From Demequina sp. NBRC 110057 (GTDB lineage Bacteria; Actinomycetota; Actinomycetes; Actinomycetales; Demequinaceae): a stretch of DNA of 64,000 nucleotides. The stretch is from the NCBI RefSeq assembly GCF_002090175.1, contig NZ_BBRN01000003.1:248001-312000 (forward strand), read 5' to 3'. This document shows, one piece after another, positions 1-8,341 of the stretch (positions within the stretch are counted from its first letter, which is position 1; each line of letters starts with the position of its first letter). The translations under genes were made by a program, and so were the position numbers. Under the pieces are notes generated by a model. That model was not told the origin of the DNA. It searched no databases and was given only the letters and a program-made list of their open reading frames with translations.

Positions 1-265
1 CGCGCACCTTCCACCCGAAGCCCGAGATGATCCACAGGCCGAGCATCCACACGAGCGCCACGGCGTCCCACAGCAGGTACAGGCCCGCCATGAACAGGAC
101 GCGCAGGATGCGCACGCGGCCCGGCAGGGCCCACGCCACGACGCCGGCGACGACGATGACCAGCCACGCCGTCATCGGCAGCCACACGAACGCGAGGGCC
201 ACGATGAGCGGCGCGATGACGCAGCGGCGCACCCACACCGGGGGCAGCCTCCAGTAGCGCGACAT
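1..265 (-). CDS. lysophospholipid acyltransferase-like protein, N-terminal part (runs off window)
   Basis: Only about the first 88 codons are present; the gene continues beyond base 1. The visible N-terminus begins MSRYWRLPPVWVRRCV and then alternates hydrophobic stretches (near residues 15-45 and 54-82) with a PGRVRILR-type basic loop. This is the usual membrane-anchored start of actinobacterial 1-acyl-glycerol-3-phosphate acyltransferase-like proteins. The HX4D catalytic box would lie outside the window, so the family call is by N-terminal resemblance only. The ATG (263-265 on the minus strand) shares one base with the patatin stop (TGATG), so the two are translationally coupled, which fits a joint role in membrane lipid turnover. 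Confidence 0.55.
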   Translation of the reverse strand, partial: MSRYWRLPPVWVRRCVIAPLIVALAFVWLPMTAWLVIVVAGVVAWALPGRVRILRVLFMAGLYLLWDAVALVWMLGLWIISGFGWKVR

Positions 266-1095
266 CAGCGGCCCACCCCCGCGGAGGCGAGGTAGGCGCC
301 GGTCGCCTCGTAGGCGGCGTCCATGCGCGCGCGCACGGTGTCGAGGCGGCGGAACGAGCCGAGTTTCTCGTCGCCGTCCTGGGCCCCTCCGTACGGAAGG
401 ACGTGCACGGTGACGCCCGCGGGGACATCGGCCATATCCCTCGCGAAGCGATGCCGGCGCGAGATCTCGAAGGCGACCTTGGCGACGTCGGACGGCTTCT
501 CGGGGGCGCTCAGCGGCTCCTCGATGCGCCCCACCTGGAGCACGAACACCTCGTCGGCGCCGCGCCTGATCGCCTCGCCCAGCGGGATCGAGTTCACGAC
601 GCCGCCGTCGATGTAGTGCTCGCCGCCGATGACGGTGGGCGGCAGGGCTGCGGGGACGGAGGCCGAGGCGAGGACAGCGTCGACCACGGGCCCGGAGTCG
701 AACCAGGTCTCGGCCGCGCGCTCGATGGACGCCGCGCACACCGCGAACGGCACCCGCAGGTCCTCGAAGGTGGCGTCCGCGCCGACGAGGCCGGCGATCA
801 TCTCGCGCAGCGGCGCCGGGTTGGACAAGTGGGTGCGCGACTTCGCGAGGCGGCGCAGCTGACGCGGCCACCACTCGCCGTAGATGGCCGATGCCGTGGG
901 GGCATGCCACGCCTCGTCGAGCGTGTCGATGACGCTCGGGGTGGGGTCGTGGGCCACGGCGGCGCCGTTCAGGGCGCCGATGCTGGTGCCGACGATGAGG
1001 TCCGGCGTCACCCCCGCCTCGAACAGGGCACGCAGCATGCCGACCTCGACGGCGCCGCGCACGCCGCCACCTCCCAGGACGAATCCGACGGTCAT
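265..1095 (-). CDS. patatin-like phospholipase
   Basis: 276 residues, the normal size of a bacterial single-domain patatin. The oxyanion loop GGGGVRG lies at residues 8-14, the nucleophile elbow GTSIG at 36-40 (Ser38), and the second member of the Ser-Asp dyad is in YIDGGVVNS near residue 163. All catalytic elements are intact, so it should be an active serine acyl hydrolase acting on membrane phospholipids or acylglycerols. No signal peptide or membrane span is evident. Its stop overlaps the start of the acyltransferase-like gene by one base, suggesting an acyl-removal/acyl-transfer pair. It is transcribed away from sigK across a 160-bp divergent gap. Confidence 0.87.
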   Translation of the reverse strand: MTVGFVLGGGGVRGAVEVGMLRALFEAGVTPDLIVGTSIGALNGAAVAHDPTPSVIDTLDEAWHAPTASAIYGEWWPRQLRRLAKSRTHLSNPAPLREMIAGLVGADATFEDLRVPFAVCAASIERAAETWFDSGPVVDAVLASASVPAALPPTVIGGEHYIDGGVVNSIPLGEAIRRGADEVFVLQVGRIEEPLSAPEKPSDVAKVAFEISRRHRFARDMADVPAGVTVHVLPYGGAQDGDEKLGSFRRLDTVRARMDAAYEATGAYLASAGVGR

Positions 1096-1255
1096 ATCCC
1101 CAGGCTAGTGGCGAGGTGCGACACGCCACCCATCCACCGCATCGGCCGCGCCGAATACCCGGTGACACGCGGCACCGGCCGGGGAACCCTCCCTCCGGCG
1201 CCGCATGAGCGAGGATGGCCGCGGACACTCACGCGAGCCACAGGGACGGGGACGG

Positions 1256-1885
1256 ATGACGACGGACGAGGAGGAGGGCATGGAGCGACATCTGCGCGCG
1301 GTGCCCGCCGCCGCGCAGGCCCCGGCGGACCCGGCGGTGGCCATGGCAGCGCTGCTGGAACGCACCGCGCTGGGCGACACGGCGGCCTACGAGGAGCTGT
1401 ACGGCCTCGTCGCGGGCGCGGTGTTCGGCCTCGCGCTACGCATCGTGCGCGACCGCGACATGGCGGAGGACGTGGCCCAGGAGGCGCTTGTCGAGGTGTG
1501 GCGGCGCGCGGCGAGGTTCGATCGCGAGTCAGGGACCGCAAGGTCGTGGATCCTCACGATCGCCCACCGCAGGGCCGTCGACCGAGTGCGGTCCGAGCAG
1601 GCGCACACCACACGCGTCCAGGCGCAGGCACCCACGGTCGAGGTCGACCATGCCGGCCCCGAGGACGTGATCGACGACATGCATAGCGAGTGGCAGGCCG
1701 CGCGGGTGCGCGCCGGGCTCGCGACGCTGACGGACCGTCAACGCGAGGCGCTCGACCTGTGTTTCTACAAGGGCTTCACGCATCGCGAGGCCGCGAAGGC
1801 GCTGGGGATACCGTTGGGCACCGCGAAGGCAAGAATCAGGGATGGATTGATCAAGTTGCGAGATGGATGGGGAGGAGAGCGATGA
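1256..1885 (+). CDS. sigK: ECF RNA polymerase sigma factor, SigK-like
   Basis: About 209 residues. Region 2 carries the typical DMAEDVAQEALVEVW helix and region 4 the TDRQREALDLCFYKGFTHRE...GIPLGTAKARI helix-turn-helix. Starts further upstream exist in frame (from 1205), but ATG at 1256 is preceded by a GGGACGGGGACGG purine-rich site and gives the family's usual length. Its stop overlaps the ATG of the anti-sigma gene (ATGA), the standard arrangement of a sigma factor and its membrane inhibitor. The SigK assignment rests on similarity to the actinobacterial SigK type and on the RskA-type partner. Regulation is expected through release from that partner, probably by proteolysis, as known for SigK-RskA. 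Confidence 0.8.
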   Translation: MTTDEEEGMERHLRAVPAAAQAPADPAVAMAALLERTALGDTAAYEELYGLVAGAVFGLALRIVRDRDMAEDVAQEALVEVWRRAARFDRESGTARSWILTIAHRRAVDRVRSEQAHTTRVQAQAPTVEVDHAGPEDVIDDMHSEWQAARVRAGLATLTDRQREALDLCFYKGFTHREAAKALGIPLGTAKARIRDGLIKLRDGWGGER

Positions 1886-2760
1886 GCGAGGAACTGCACA
1901 CGCTCGCGGCGCCGTACGTCGTCGACGCCCTCGAGCCCGCCGAGCGCGACGCCTTCGAGGCCCACCTGGCCACCTGCGCGGACTGCCGCGAGGAGGTCGC
2001 CTCGCTGGCCCTCGCCACGGAGGAGCTCGCCGCGTCGCACGCGGTCACTCCCCCGCCGTCGCTGCGCGCGGCCGTCATGGCCGAGGTGAGCCGGACTCCG
2101 CAGCTGCCTCCCGTGGTTGAGCCTGTGGCCGAGCCGGCTGCTGAGCCTGCGGCCGATGCCGGGGCTACGGCCGATGCCGTGGCCGGGCGGACGGCGGGCG
2201 CGTCTGTCTCGTCTGCCGCACCTGCCGCATCGGTCGACGTCGTTGACGGCGACGCCGCCTCGGTGACGCCGCTCGCACGCCGCCGCGCGGGCCGGTCGCG
2301 GCGCTGGTGGATCGCGGCCCCGGTCGCCGCCGTCAGCCTCGCCGTCCTCGTGGTGGGAGGCGTGATGATCGCCGATGCCCGCTCCGACCGCGCCGCGCAG
2401 CAGGCCCTTGAGGCCGACGCGCTCGAGGTCGCCGGGGCATCGGACATGGAGGCCATGGCGATGGACCTGGGCACCGGGCGGCTCATGGTGAGCGCCGAGA
2501 CGGGATCGGTCGCCCTGCTCGGTAGCAGCGCGCCGGTACCCGACGAGGGCCGCGAGTACCAGGTGTGGCTCGTCATGCGCGACGGTACCGTGGTCGCCGG
2601 GCCCACCTTCACCCCTGGCGCGGACGGCGACTACCTCGCGGTGTCGGACGCGGACGTGGCCCAGGTGGCGGCGGTGGCGCTGACGGAGGAGCCCGAGGGC
2701 GGTTCGGAGGCCCCCACCATGGAGCCCTTCGCGGTCACGGAGATGCCCGCCGAGGCCTGA
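1882..2760 (+). CDS. rskA: membrane anti-sigma factor, RskA-like
   Basis: 292 residues. The N-terminal zinc anti-sigma motif H28-x3-C32-x2-C35 is visible (FEAHLATCADCREEV) and is the part that binds the sigma factor. A linker rich in Ala, Glu and Pro follows, then one transmembrane helix near residues 142-163 after a basic RRRAGRSRRWW stretch. An extracytoplasmic domain ends the protein (YQVWLVMRDGTVVAGPTF, the anti-sigma-K C-terminal domain pattern). The start ATG is chosen because it overlaps the sigK stop by four bases. By analogy with RskA it holds SigK at the membrane until regulated intramembrane proteolysis; the signal cannot be read from the sequence. Confidence 0.83.
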   Translation: MSEELHTLAAPYVVDALEPAERDAFEAHLATCADCREEVASLALATEELAASHAVTPPPSLRAAVMAEVSRTPQLPPVVEPVAEPAAEPAADAGATADAVAGRTAGASVSSAAPAASVDVVDGDAASVTPLARRRAGRSRRWWIAAPVAAVSLAVLVVGGVMIADARSDRAAQQALEADALEVAGASDMEAMAMDLGTGRLMVSAETGSVALLGSSAPVPDEGREYQVWLVMRDGTVVAGPTFTPGADGDYLAVSDADVAQVAAVALTEEPEGGSEAPTMEPFAVTEMPAEA

Positions 2761-2766
2761 CGCGGT

Positions 2767-2804
2767 CCGCGGCGCGCGGCACGCTCGACGTGCGCGCGCC
2801 GCGG
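2767..2804 (+). terminator. GC-rich hairpin after the sigK-rskA operon
   Basis: Arms CCGCGGCGCGCGGCACG (2767-2783) and CGTGCGCGCGCCGCGG (2789-2804) pair over 16 bp with a single bulged base and a 5-base loop. It begins seven bases after the rskA stop. There is no T-tract, so it is either a non-canonical actinobacterial terminator or an RNA-stabilising end. Confidence 0.5.
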
Positions 2805-2824
2805 ATCGGCGCGAGACTGACCCT

Positions 2825-3397
2825 ATGGCGGAGATCCTGCTCTTCCACCACGCGCACGGCCTCACCGACGGGCTGAGCGCGTTTGCCGAGCGCCTGCGTG
2901 CCGACGGCCACACTGTCCACACTCCCGACACGTACGCGGGGCTGACGTTCGCCAATCTCGACGACGGCGTGGCCCACGCCGAGTCCATCGGCCGCGACGC
3001 CGTGGCCCACGTCGCGATGCGGGCGGCGCGCAAGCATCCCAACGCGACCGTCACCATCGGGTTCTCGCTGGGGTCGATGCAGGCGCAGATGCTCGCGCAG
3101 CACCGGCGCGGCATCCGCGGCTGCGTACTCGTGGGAGGGGCCATCCCTCCCGAGCACCTTGGTGGCCCCTGGCCTGCGCACCTGCCCGTGCAGGTCCACG
3201 TCGCCGACCCCGACGACTGGTGCACGCCCGACGAGGTCGAATCGCTTCGCCGCTCCGCGCCGCACGCGGAGGTCTTCACGTATGCGGGACGCGAGCACAT
3301 GTTCGTGGACCCCACGCTTGCCGACTACGACGCCGATGCCGCCGACGCCTTCGAGGAGCGCGTCACGGGGTGGCTGAAGGCGCTCGACGCGTCGTAG
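2825..3397 (+). CDS. dienelactone hydrolase family protein (alpha/beta hydrolase)
   Basis: 190 residues, the compact size of the dienelactone-hydrolase family. It opens MAEILLFHHAHGLTDG with the short beta strand and HHAxG loop of the fold. The nucleophile elbow GFSLG has Ser81, where classical dienelactone hydrolases have Cys. A likely acid is in VADPDDW and the catalytic His is in GREHMF near residue 162. It is probably a small-ester hydrolase of unknown substrate. The gene stands alone behind the sigK operon hairpin and converges on the YbaK gene. Confidence 0.78.
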   Translation: MAEILLFHHAHGLTDGLSAFAERLRADGHTVHTPDTYAGLTFANLDDGVAHAESIGRDAVAHVAMRAARKHPNATVTIGFSLGSMQAQMLAQHRRGIRGCVLVGGAIPPEHLGGPWPAHLPVQVHVADPDDWCTPDEVESLRRSAPHAEVFTYAGREHMFVDPTLADYDADAADAFEERVTGWLKALDAS

Positions 3398-3433
3398 GGC
3401 TCCGGCGGTCTGGTTCCGGCGCGCTGGCGGGGC

Positions 3434-3922
3434 CTAGGCCTGCTCGGTGACGTCGGCGACGGTCGCGCCGAGCACTTCAACCAGCACCGCGGGGTGGAGA
3501 GAGGCGGCGACGCCGTGCGCTCCCCCGCCGATCGACACGGGACCCTCACGGGAAACGATGAGACGGTCGGCGATGACGGGCCACGCGGTGGTCGCGCCGA
3601 ACGGCGTGATGGTGCCGCGCTCGTAACCGGTCACGTCGCGCGCGACGTCCTTGTCCGGCATCGATAGGCGGCTGACTCCCAGTTGGTCGCGCAGCTTGGG
3701 CCAGCTGATCTGCCTGTCTCCCGGCACCAGCACGAACAGGAAGTCGCCGTCGCCGCGACGCACCACGAGGGTCTTCAGCACCTGGTACGGGTCGATGCCC
3801 CTGGCATCGGCCGCCTCCTCGAGGGAGCGCACGGGGCCGTGGACGGTCACCTCGTAGTCGATGCCGAGGTTCTCGAGGGCGCGCAGGGCGGGGGTGTCGG
3901 GGGCCTCGGCGGCATCGGCCAT
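3434..3922 (-). CDS. YbaK/EbsC-family aminoacyl-tRNA deacylase
   Basis: 162 residues, the full length of a free-standing YbaK/ProX-type editing domain. The family pattern is clear: VxxxGPVRSLEEAADARG, then QVLKTLVVRRGDGDFLFVLVPGDRQI with the conserved catalytic-site Lys, and a GYERGTITPFG segment followed by the SIGGGAHG substrate loop. It hydrolyses misacylated tRNA (typically Cys-tRNA(Pro) in the YbaK branch); the exact tRNA is not readable here. The ATG at 3922 starts only 8 bases after the preceding minus-strand gene ends, so the two are probably co-transcribed. Confidence 0.85.
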   Translation of the reverse strand: MADAAEAPDTPALRALENLGIDYEVTVHGPVRSLEEAADARGIDPYQVLKTLVVRRGDGDFLFVLVPGDRQISWPKLRDQLGVSRLSMPDKDVARDVTGYERGTITPFGATTAWPVIADRLIVSREGPVSIGGGAHGVAASLHPAVLVEVLGATVADVTEQA

Positions 3923-3930
3923 CCGCGAAC

Positions 3931-4344
3931 TCAACCGACGCCGGCGGTGAAGGAGCCGCCCGAGGTCCCGGACTCGTTCACGATGTCGATGGCGAAGTAG
4001 GGGGCGATGTCGCCTGCCCACCAGTCGGCGAGGGCCTGGGTGGCGGACGGAATCCAGCCGTCGGTGATGGCGACGTAGGCGAGGGCGACCATGGCGGCGA
4101 TGACGGCGGCCCGGATGAGGAGGGCCACCAGGTTGACGCCGGCGCGGGCATCGAAGTGTTCGACAGGCGCCAGGTGGGCGCGGGCGGCGTGCGCGGGGGC
4201 CGGATGATCCACGTCGTGTGCGGTGGGGGTGGCCTCGTGCAACCAGGCGGTGTCGGCCGGCGGGGCACTCGGCGAGGCGGGCTCGGTTGCGCGCCGGGCG
4301 GGACTGGGTCGCAGGGCTCTGATGGAGAGCTCGGGGACAGTCAC
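3931..4344 (-). CDS. single-pass membrane protein of unknown function
   Basis: 137 residues, no family recognised. The first 75 residues are polar and rich in Ala, Pro and His and should be cytoplasmic. One strong hydrophobic helix follows (LVALLIRAAVIAAMVALAYV), then an extracellular tail with Trp/Ala and a Gly/Ser-rich end. Codon use is like its neighbours. It sits directly upstream of the YbaK gene in the same direction, and an 8-bp inverted repeat lies about 90 bp upstream of its start. Coding status is supported by composition and spacing, not by homology. Confidence 0.6.
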   Translation of the reverse strand: MTVPELSIRALRPSPARRATEPASPSAPPADTAWLHEATPTAHDVDHPAPAHAARAHLAPVEHFDARAGVNLVALLIRAAVIAAMVALAYVAITDGWIPSATQALADWWAGDIAPYFAIDIVNESGTSGGSFTAGVG

Positions 4345-4430
4345 GGTTCCTCCAAGGTGTGGGGACTGCGTGCCATCGCTTCAACTCTTTCAAAGTGCGG
4401 CGGATTCCGCTCGGCAGGTTGCGAAATCGT

Positions 4431-4453
4431 GATGTTCCAGATTCGGGAACATC
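4431..4453. promoter_or_regulatory. perfect 8-bp inverted repeat, operator-like
   Basis: GATGTTCC (4431-4438) and GGAACATC (4446-4453) are perfect complements separated by AGATTCG. The site lies between the end of the DUF2130 gene (4489) and the start of the membrane-protein gene (4344), both on the minus strand. No T-tract follows, and its AT-richness differs from the GC-rich terminators in the window, so an operator for the membrane protein/YbaK genes is more likely than a terminator. Confidence 0.4.
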
Positions 4454-4488
4454 CCTCCGCCCGTGCCCGTGTGTCTCCTCCTTGAGAC

Positions 4489-5832
4489 TTACCCGGCCTC
4501 GCCCGGCCGCGCTGACTCGATCTCGGCGAACTTGGCGGCCATCGTCGGATTTCCACGGGTGAGCTTCTTGATGGTGAGGTCTTCGGCCTTGTCGTTGGCG
4601 AGGCGGAGGTTGTTGGCCGACTTGTGCAGCGCCTGCTTGGTCTTCTCGAGGTCCTTGATGGCCTCGTCGATACGCTTGACCGCCTCCTCGAAGCCGTCCG
4701 AGGCGAGGCGCCAGTTCCGCCCGAAGCGCTCCTTGAACTCGTCGAGTTCGCTTTCGAAGTTGGTGATGTCGATGTTCTGGGCGCGGACGAGCGCGAGCTC
4801 CTGCTTGTAGGCGAGCGCGCTCTGGGCGGCGTTGCGCAGCAGCGTGATGATCGGGATGAAGAACTGGGGGCGTACCACGTACATCTTGGGATAGCGGTGG
4901 GAGACGTCGACAATTCCCGAGTTGTAGAGCTCGTTGTCCGGCTCCAGCAACGTCACGAGCACCGCATACTCGCAGCCCTTCTCGTTGCGGTCCTTATCGA
5001 GTTCCTTGAAGAAGTCCTCGTTCTTGTGCTTGGTCGCGGTGGTGTCGGACTCGTTCTTCATCTCAAACATGATCGAGACGACCTCGGTCCCGTCCACATC
5101 CGACTCACGGAAGATGTAGTCGCCCTTCGACCCGCTCGATGCGTCGTTGTCCTTCTCGAAATAGGCGTTCTGGAAGCCCATGGGGCGCATGCGGTTGAAC
5201 TCGTACTCGCAGTGCTGCTCGAGGGTCTCGCCAACCATCTTCGTGGACAGTCGCGCCTTCATGTCCTTGAGCCGCTCGATGGCGTCGTCGCGGTCCTTGA
5301 TCTGGACCTCGCGGGCGGCGAGCTCGGCGGCGTGCTTCTCCTTGAGGGCCGCCTCGGCGTGCGACTTCTCGAGCGCGGACTTCTCGAGCGAGTGCTGAAG
5401 TTCCGTGATCTGCGCCGACTGGGCGGCGGCGGCCTTCTGCAGTTCGGCGGCGAGCTTGGCCTCGGCAAGTTCGGCGGCCGATGCGCTGGTCGCCTTGGCC
5501 TGCTCCACCTGAGCCGCGAGGGCGTCTCGCTCCTTCTCGACGACCTTGAGGGCGTCGGCGACGGCAAGCTGCTGGCGAGTGCCCGATGCCTCGAGCTGCG
5601 CCTTGAGCTCCTGAATCTCCGCGTCCTTAGCCGAGGCGGCCTTCTGGGACTCCGCGGCCGCGCGGGAGGTCGCGAGGTCGACCGCCGCCTTCTTGTCGGC
5701 CTCGGCGAGGTGCAGGCGCTTCTCGAGTTCGGCGTCGAACTCCTTGGTGCGGACCTGGTTCACGATGTCCGCGTAGCCCGCCTCGTCGACGGTGAAGGCC
5801 TTCCCACAGTGCGGGCAGGTGATCTCGTGCAT
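4489..5832 (-). CDS. DUF2130 protein: zinc ribbon, long coiled coil, PD-(D/E)XK-like domain
   Basis: 447 residues. The N-terminus has one CPHCGKAF zinc knuckle (C6/C9). Residues about 25-200 are an uninterrupted Ala/Glu/Lys/Gln-rich coiled coil. The DUF2130 core follows, with SKGDYIF near residue 239 and SIMFEMKN near 257. These match the D...ExK layout of the PD-(D/E)XK nuclease fold, so a nuclease-like activity is inferred, not shown. A GGAGGAG ribosome site precedes the ATG. It starts 2 bases after the stop of the HNH gene and is co-directional, so the two nuclease-like genes form an operon. Its biological role is not established. Confidence 0.78.
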   Translation of the reverse strand: MHEITCPHCGKAFTVDEAGYADIVNQVRTKEFDAELEKRLHLAEADKKAAVDLATSRAAAESQKAASAKDAEIQELKAQLEASGTRQQLAVADALKVVEKERDALAAQVEQAKATSASAAELAEAKLAAELQKAAAAQSAQITELQHSLEKSALEKSHAEAALKEKHAAELAAREVQIKDRDDAIERLKDMKARLSTKMVGETLEQHCEYEFNRMRPMGFQNAYFEKDNDASSGSKGDYIFRESDVDGTEVVSIMFEMKNESDTTATKHKNEDFFKELDKDRNEKGCEYAVLVTLLEPDNELYNSGIVDVSHRYPKMYVVRPQFFIPIITLLRNAAQSALAYKQELALVRAQNIDITNFESELDEFKERFGRNWRLASDGFEEAVKRIDEAIKDLEKTKQALHKSANNLRLANDKAEDLTIKKLTRGNPTMAAKFAEIESARPGEAG

Positions 5833-5834
5833 GC

Positions 5835-7619
5835 CTAGCTCCTCCTCGTTGCCTGCGAGTGTAGGCGGGCTCGGCGGCCCGGCGGCCCGAGGGTTTCCGC
5901 GTGGCGGCGGGCGGGCGCGCGACTCCGCGATGGCGTTCGCCCGGACATTTGGCGTGCACCTCCAGAGGCTGCCCGGACAGCGTGGCTCTCTTCGACCACT
6001 CCGTGCGCCAGATAGCCGACCAGTTCTTCGACCGCCTCATCGGCCGGAGTCTTTACGGAATCGTCACGCGCCTCGACCCGCATCGACACGCAGGGCTCCC
6101 GCCGCACCAGCGGACACGCGCCACCGCCCCGCTCCCTCGGCTCGTCGACGGCGTCGACTTCCGCGGCGTCGGCTCCCCGCGGCACCTCGGGTTCCAACGG
6201 ATAGACATCGAACAGCCGTCTGCCGCCCGGGCGTCGTCGACGGGCGGGATCGACCTCGGCCGGAGGTATGAACCACACCTCGCTCGCGGTGGCCTCGATC
6301 TTCCAACCCGCCCGGTGCACGTCGTGGTGGCACCGCACGCAGAGCATGACCCCGTTGGCCAGGTCGGTCCGGCCGCCGTGCGCCCAATGAACGAGATGGT
6401 GAGCGTCACACCACGAGGGCGGCGCACCGCACATCGCGCAGCCGCCGTCCCGCTCGACGAGCGCCAGCTTCTGCTCGGAGCTGAACAGCCGCACCTTGAC
6501 GCCCTGATCGAGCACCTCGGACTTGCTTCCCAGCACCTGCGGGACCACACCAGCCGCGGCTGCAGCGCGTCGAAGCGCTCCGGCGTCGATGCTGGCCGCG
6601 TGTCCGTCGACGGATGCCCCGCCCAGGCCCTGACGCAGTTGTTCGAGACTCGTCCGCACCACCAGCGTCACGCCGGCGCGAGGCAGCACTGTCACCTCAC
6701 ACCCCAGGAGGTGGCGTGCGAAGTCGCCCATGGCATCGGCCCGCACCTGTTCGGGCGTGCGCTCGTCGACGATGACGGACTCCCCCGCCTTCGCCGCGTC
6801 CTGCATGCGCTTGCGCAGGCGGAAGTTCTGATTGACCATCGCCTGCATCGCGGCGACGAGGGGCGCGCCGTTCTCAGGGTCGAGCCGGCCGTTGATGGTG
6901 ACCATGCCATCGGCCGCCTCCCCGATGCGCAGGAAGCGCCGCTCGCGGCGCTCCTGAGCGAGGGCGTCGCGATGCTCGGCGTCGAGCCGCTCCTCGGTGC
7001 GCGTGATGAGACCGGCAAGCCGTTCGAGGCGCATGTAGCGCGCGGAGAAGACGAGGTCGCGCTCCGCGGCGGCGAGGGCCGATGCCTCGACACGCTTCCC
7101 GACCCGGCGCAGCATCCGGGTGATCATGGTCGACGCCTCGACGCTCAGCTCGCCCGCGTTCACGGCGCGTGCCACCTCGGGGAACACGGGCATAGGCCGC
7201 TCGGTGATTGTCTCGACTGCGGGCTCGCCACGCTCGACCCGCTCGGCGTCGCGAAGGGTCTCGCCGAGCTCGATGAGGCGGCTGGCATCGGCCGCGGAGC
7301 CTCCAGTCTGGGACGAGACAAGTCCGCGCTCGTCACCCCTGCCGCGCCCGCGCGCCAACCCGACCTTGCCGGCCTTCGCTCGCGACCGAGCGGCCTGTTC
7401 GGCCGCCACGACGGCCATCATGCGATCGGCATCCTTGCGCACGACACCGACCGCGACGGCGAGCGCGACCAAGTCGTCGTCGCCCATGCCGCTGACACCC
7501 GCATGAGTGAGGGGGCGCCGCTCCGACAGCGCGCGCCGCACCCGCGCGTCCCACTCGTCACCGGAACGCGCGCCCGGAACGACTCCCGTGGGAGCCGCCT
7601 GCGCCGTCGTCTCGGTCAT
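5835..7619 (-). CDS. DUF222 / HNH endonuclease (13E12 family)
   Basis: 594 residues. The N-terminal two thirds are the helical DUF222 region. An HNH domain follows near residues 395-440: [19 protein letters not shown], then [16 protein letters not shown], with the zinc cysteines and HH dyad intact. The last 90 residues are Arg/Ser/Pro rich and look disordered. The family is highly multiplied in actinobacteria and often lies at variable loci; its function is not firmly known. ATG at 7619 is divergent to a GNAT gene across 53 bp, and the stop is 2 bases before the DUF2130 start. Confidence 0.85.
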   Translation of the reverse strand: MTETTAQAAPTGVVPGARSGDEWDARVRRALSERRPLTHAGVSGMGDDDLVALAVAVGVVRKDADRMMAVVAAEQAARSRAKAGKVGLARGRGRGDERGLVSSQTGGSAADASRLIELGETLRDAERVERGEPAVETITERPMPVFPEVARAVNAGELSVEASTMITRMLRRVGKRVEASALAAAERDLVFSARYMRLERLAGLITRTEERLDAEHRDALAQERRERRFLRIGEAADGMVTINGRLDPENGAPLVAAMQAMVNQNFRLRKRMQDAAKAGESVIVDERTPEQVRADAMGDFARHLLGCEVTVLPRAGVTLVVRTSLEQLRQGLGGASVDGHAASIDAGALRRAAAAAGVVPQVLGSKSEVLDQGVKVRLFSSEQKLALVERDGGCAMCGAPPSWCDAHHLVHWAHGGRTDLANGVMLCVRCHHDVHRAGWKIEATASEVWFIPPAEVDPARRRRPGGRRLFDVYPLEPEVPRGADAAEVDAVDEPRERGGGACPLVRREPCVSMRVEARDDSVKTPADEAVEELVGYLAHGVVEESHAVRAASGGARQMSGRTPSRSRAPARRHAETLGPPGRRARLHSQATRRS

Positions 7620-7672
7620 GACTCCATCAGATCAGAGGGGTCTGACATCGCGGATTGCGCGACACTGAATGG

Positions 7673-8248
7673 ATGAGCATCGAGGTGCGCGCGGCGACCG
7701 ACTTCGCGGATGTGGCCACGCTCGTGGGGCCCAAGAAGCCCTCGTCGAACGTGTGTTTCTGCCTCAGCTACCGCATCGGCTCCAAGGAGAACCAGGTGCT
7801 GCGAGGGCCGGCTCGGGCCGATCGGGTGCGCGAGCTCTGCGCCCAAGATCCCGCGCCCGGAGTCATCGCCTATAGCGATGGCGAGCCCGTGGGGTGGGCG
7901 GCGGTGCACCCGCGCGCGGCGACGAGCTTCGCGCGCAACCGACTGATACCGCATGTCGACGACCTCGACGTCTGGTCGTTGTGGTGCATCCGCGTGCGGC
8001 CTGGGCACAGGAAGCAGGGCATCTCGCACGCGCTCGTTGAGGGCGCGGTGGCTCACGCTCGTGAACAGGGCGCGCCCGCCATCGAGGCGTATCCGGTCGA
8101 TAACCAGGGAGAACGCGTCGACCTCACCATGGCGTACGTCGGCACGCGCGCGCTGTTCGAGAAGGCGGGGTTCACGAAGGCCGCGGACACCGGCTCCGTG
8201 TTGAACGGGTTTCCGCGGGTACTGATGCGGCTCGACCTGCGCGGTTGA
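7673..8248 (+). CDS. GNAT-family N-acetyltransferase
   Basis: 191 residues. The acetyl-CoA pyrophosphate loop is seen as CIRVRPGHRKQGISHALVEGA, split by family convention as the R/Q-x-x-G-x-G/S segment, and the C-terminal strand-helix as RALFEKAGFTKA. The ATG at 7673 is preferred over an in-frame TTG 18 bases upstream because the latter has no ribosome site and adds nothing conserved. Acceptor substrate is unknown. The gene is divergent to the HNH gene and monocistronic as far as can be seen. Confidence 0.83.
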   Translation: MSIEVRAATDFADVATLVGPKKPSSNVCFCLSYRIGSKENQVLRGPARADRVRELCAQDPAPGVIAYSDGEPVGWAAVHPRAATSFARNRLIPHVDDLDVWSLWCIRVRPGHRKQGISHALVEGAVAHAREQGAPAIEAYPVDNQGERVDLTMAYVGTRALFEKAGFTKAADTGSVLNGFPRVLMRLDLRG

Positions 8249-8341
8249 GCAACGCTGGCCCCCACGCCGATGGTCCCGCCTCAGCAGGCATCACCGCCGA
8301 TACGATCACGCGGGAGACTTCGCGACCTGAGGAGAGCGGCA

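Noticed and set aside
5901-7676. Plus-strand frame opposite the HNH gene
   Set aside because: No domain; the minus strand carries complete DUF222 and HNH motifs.
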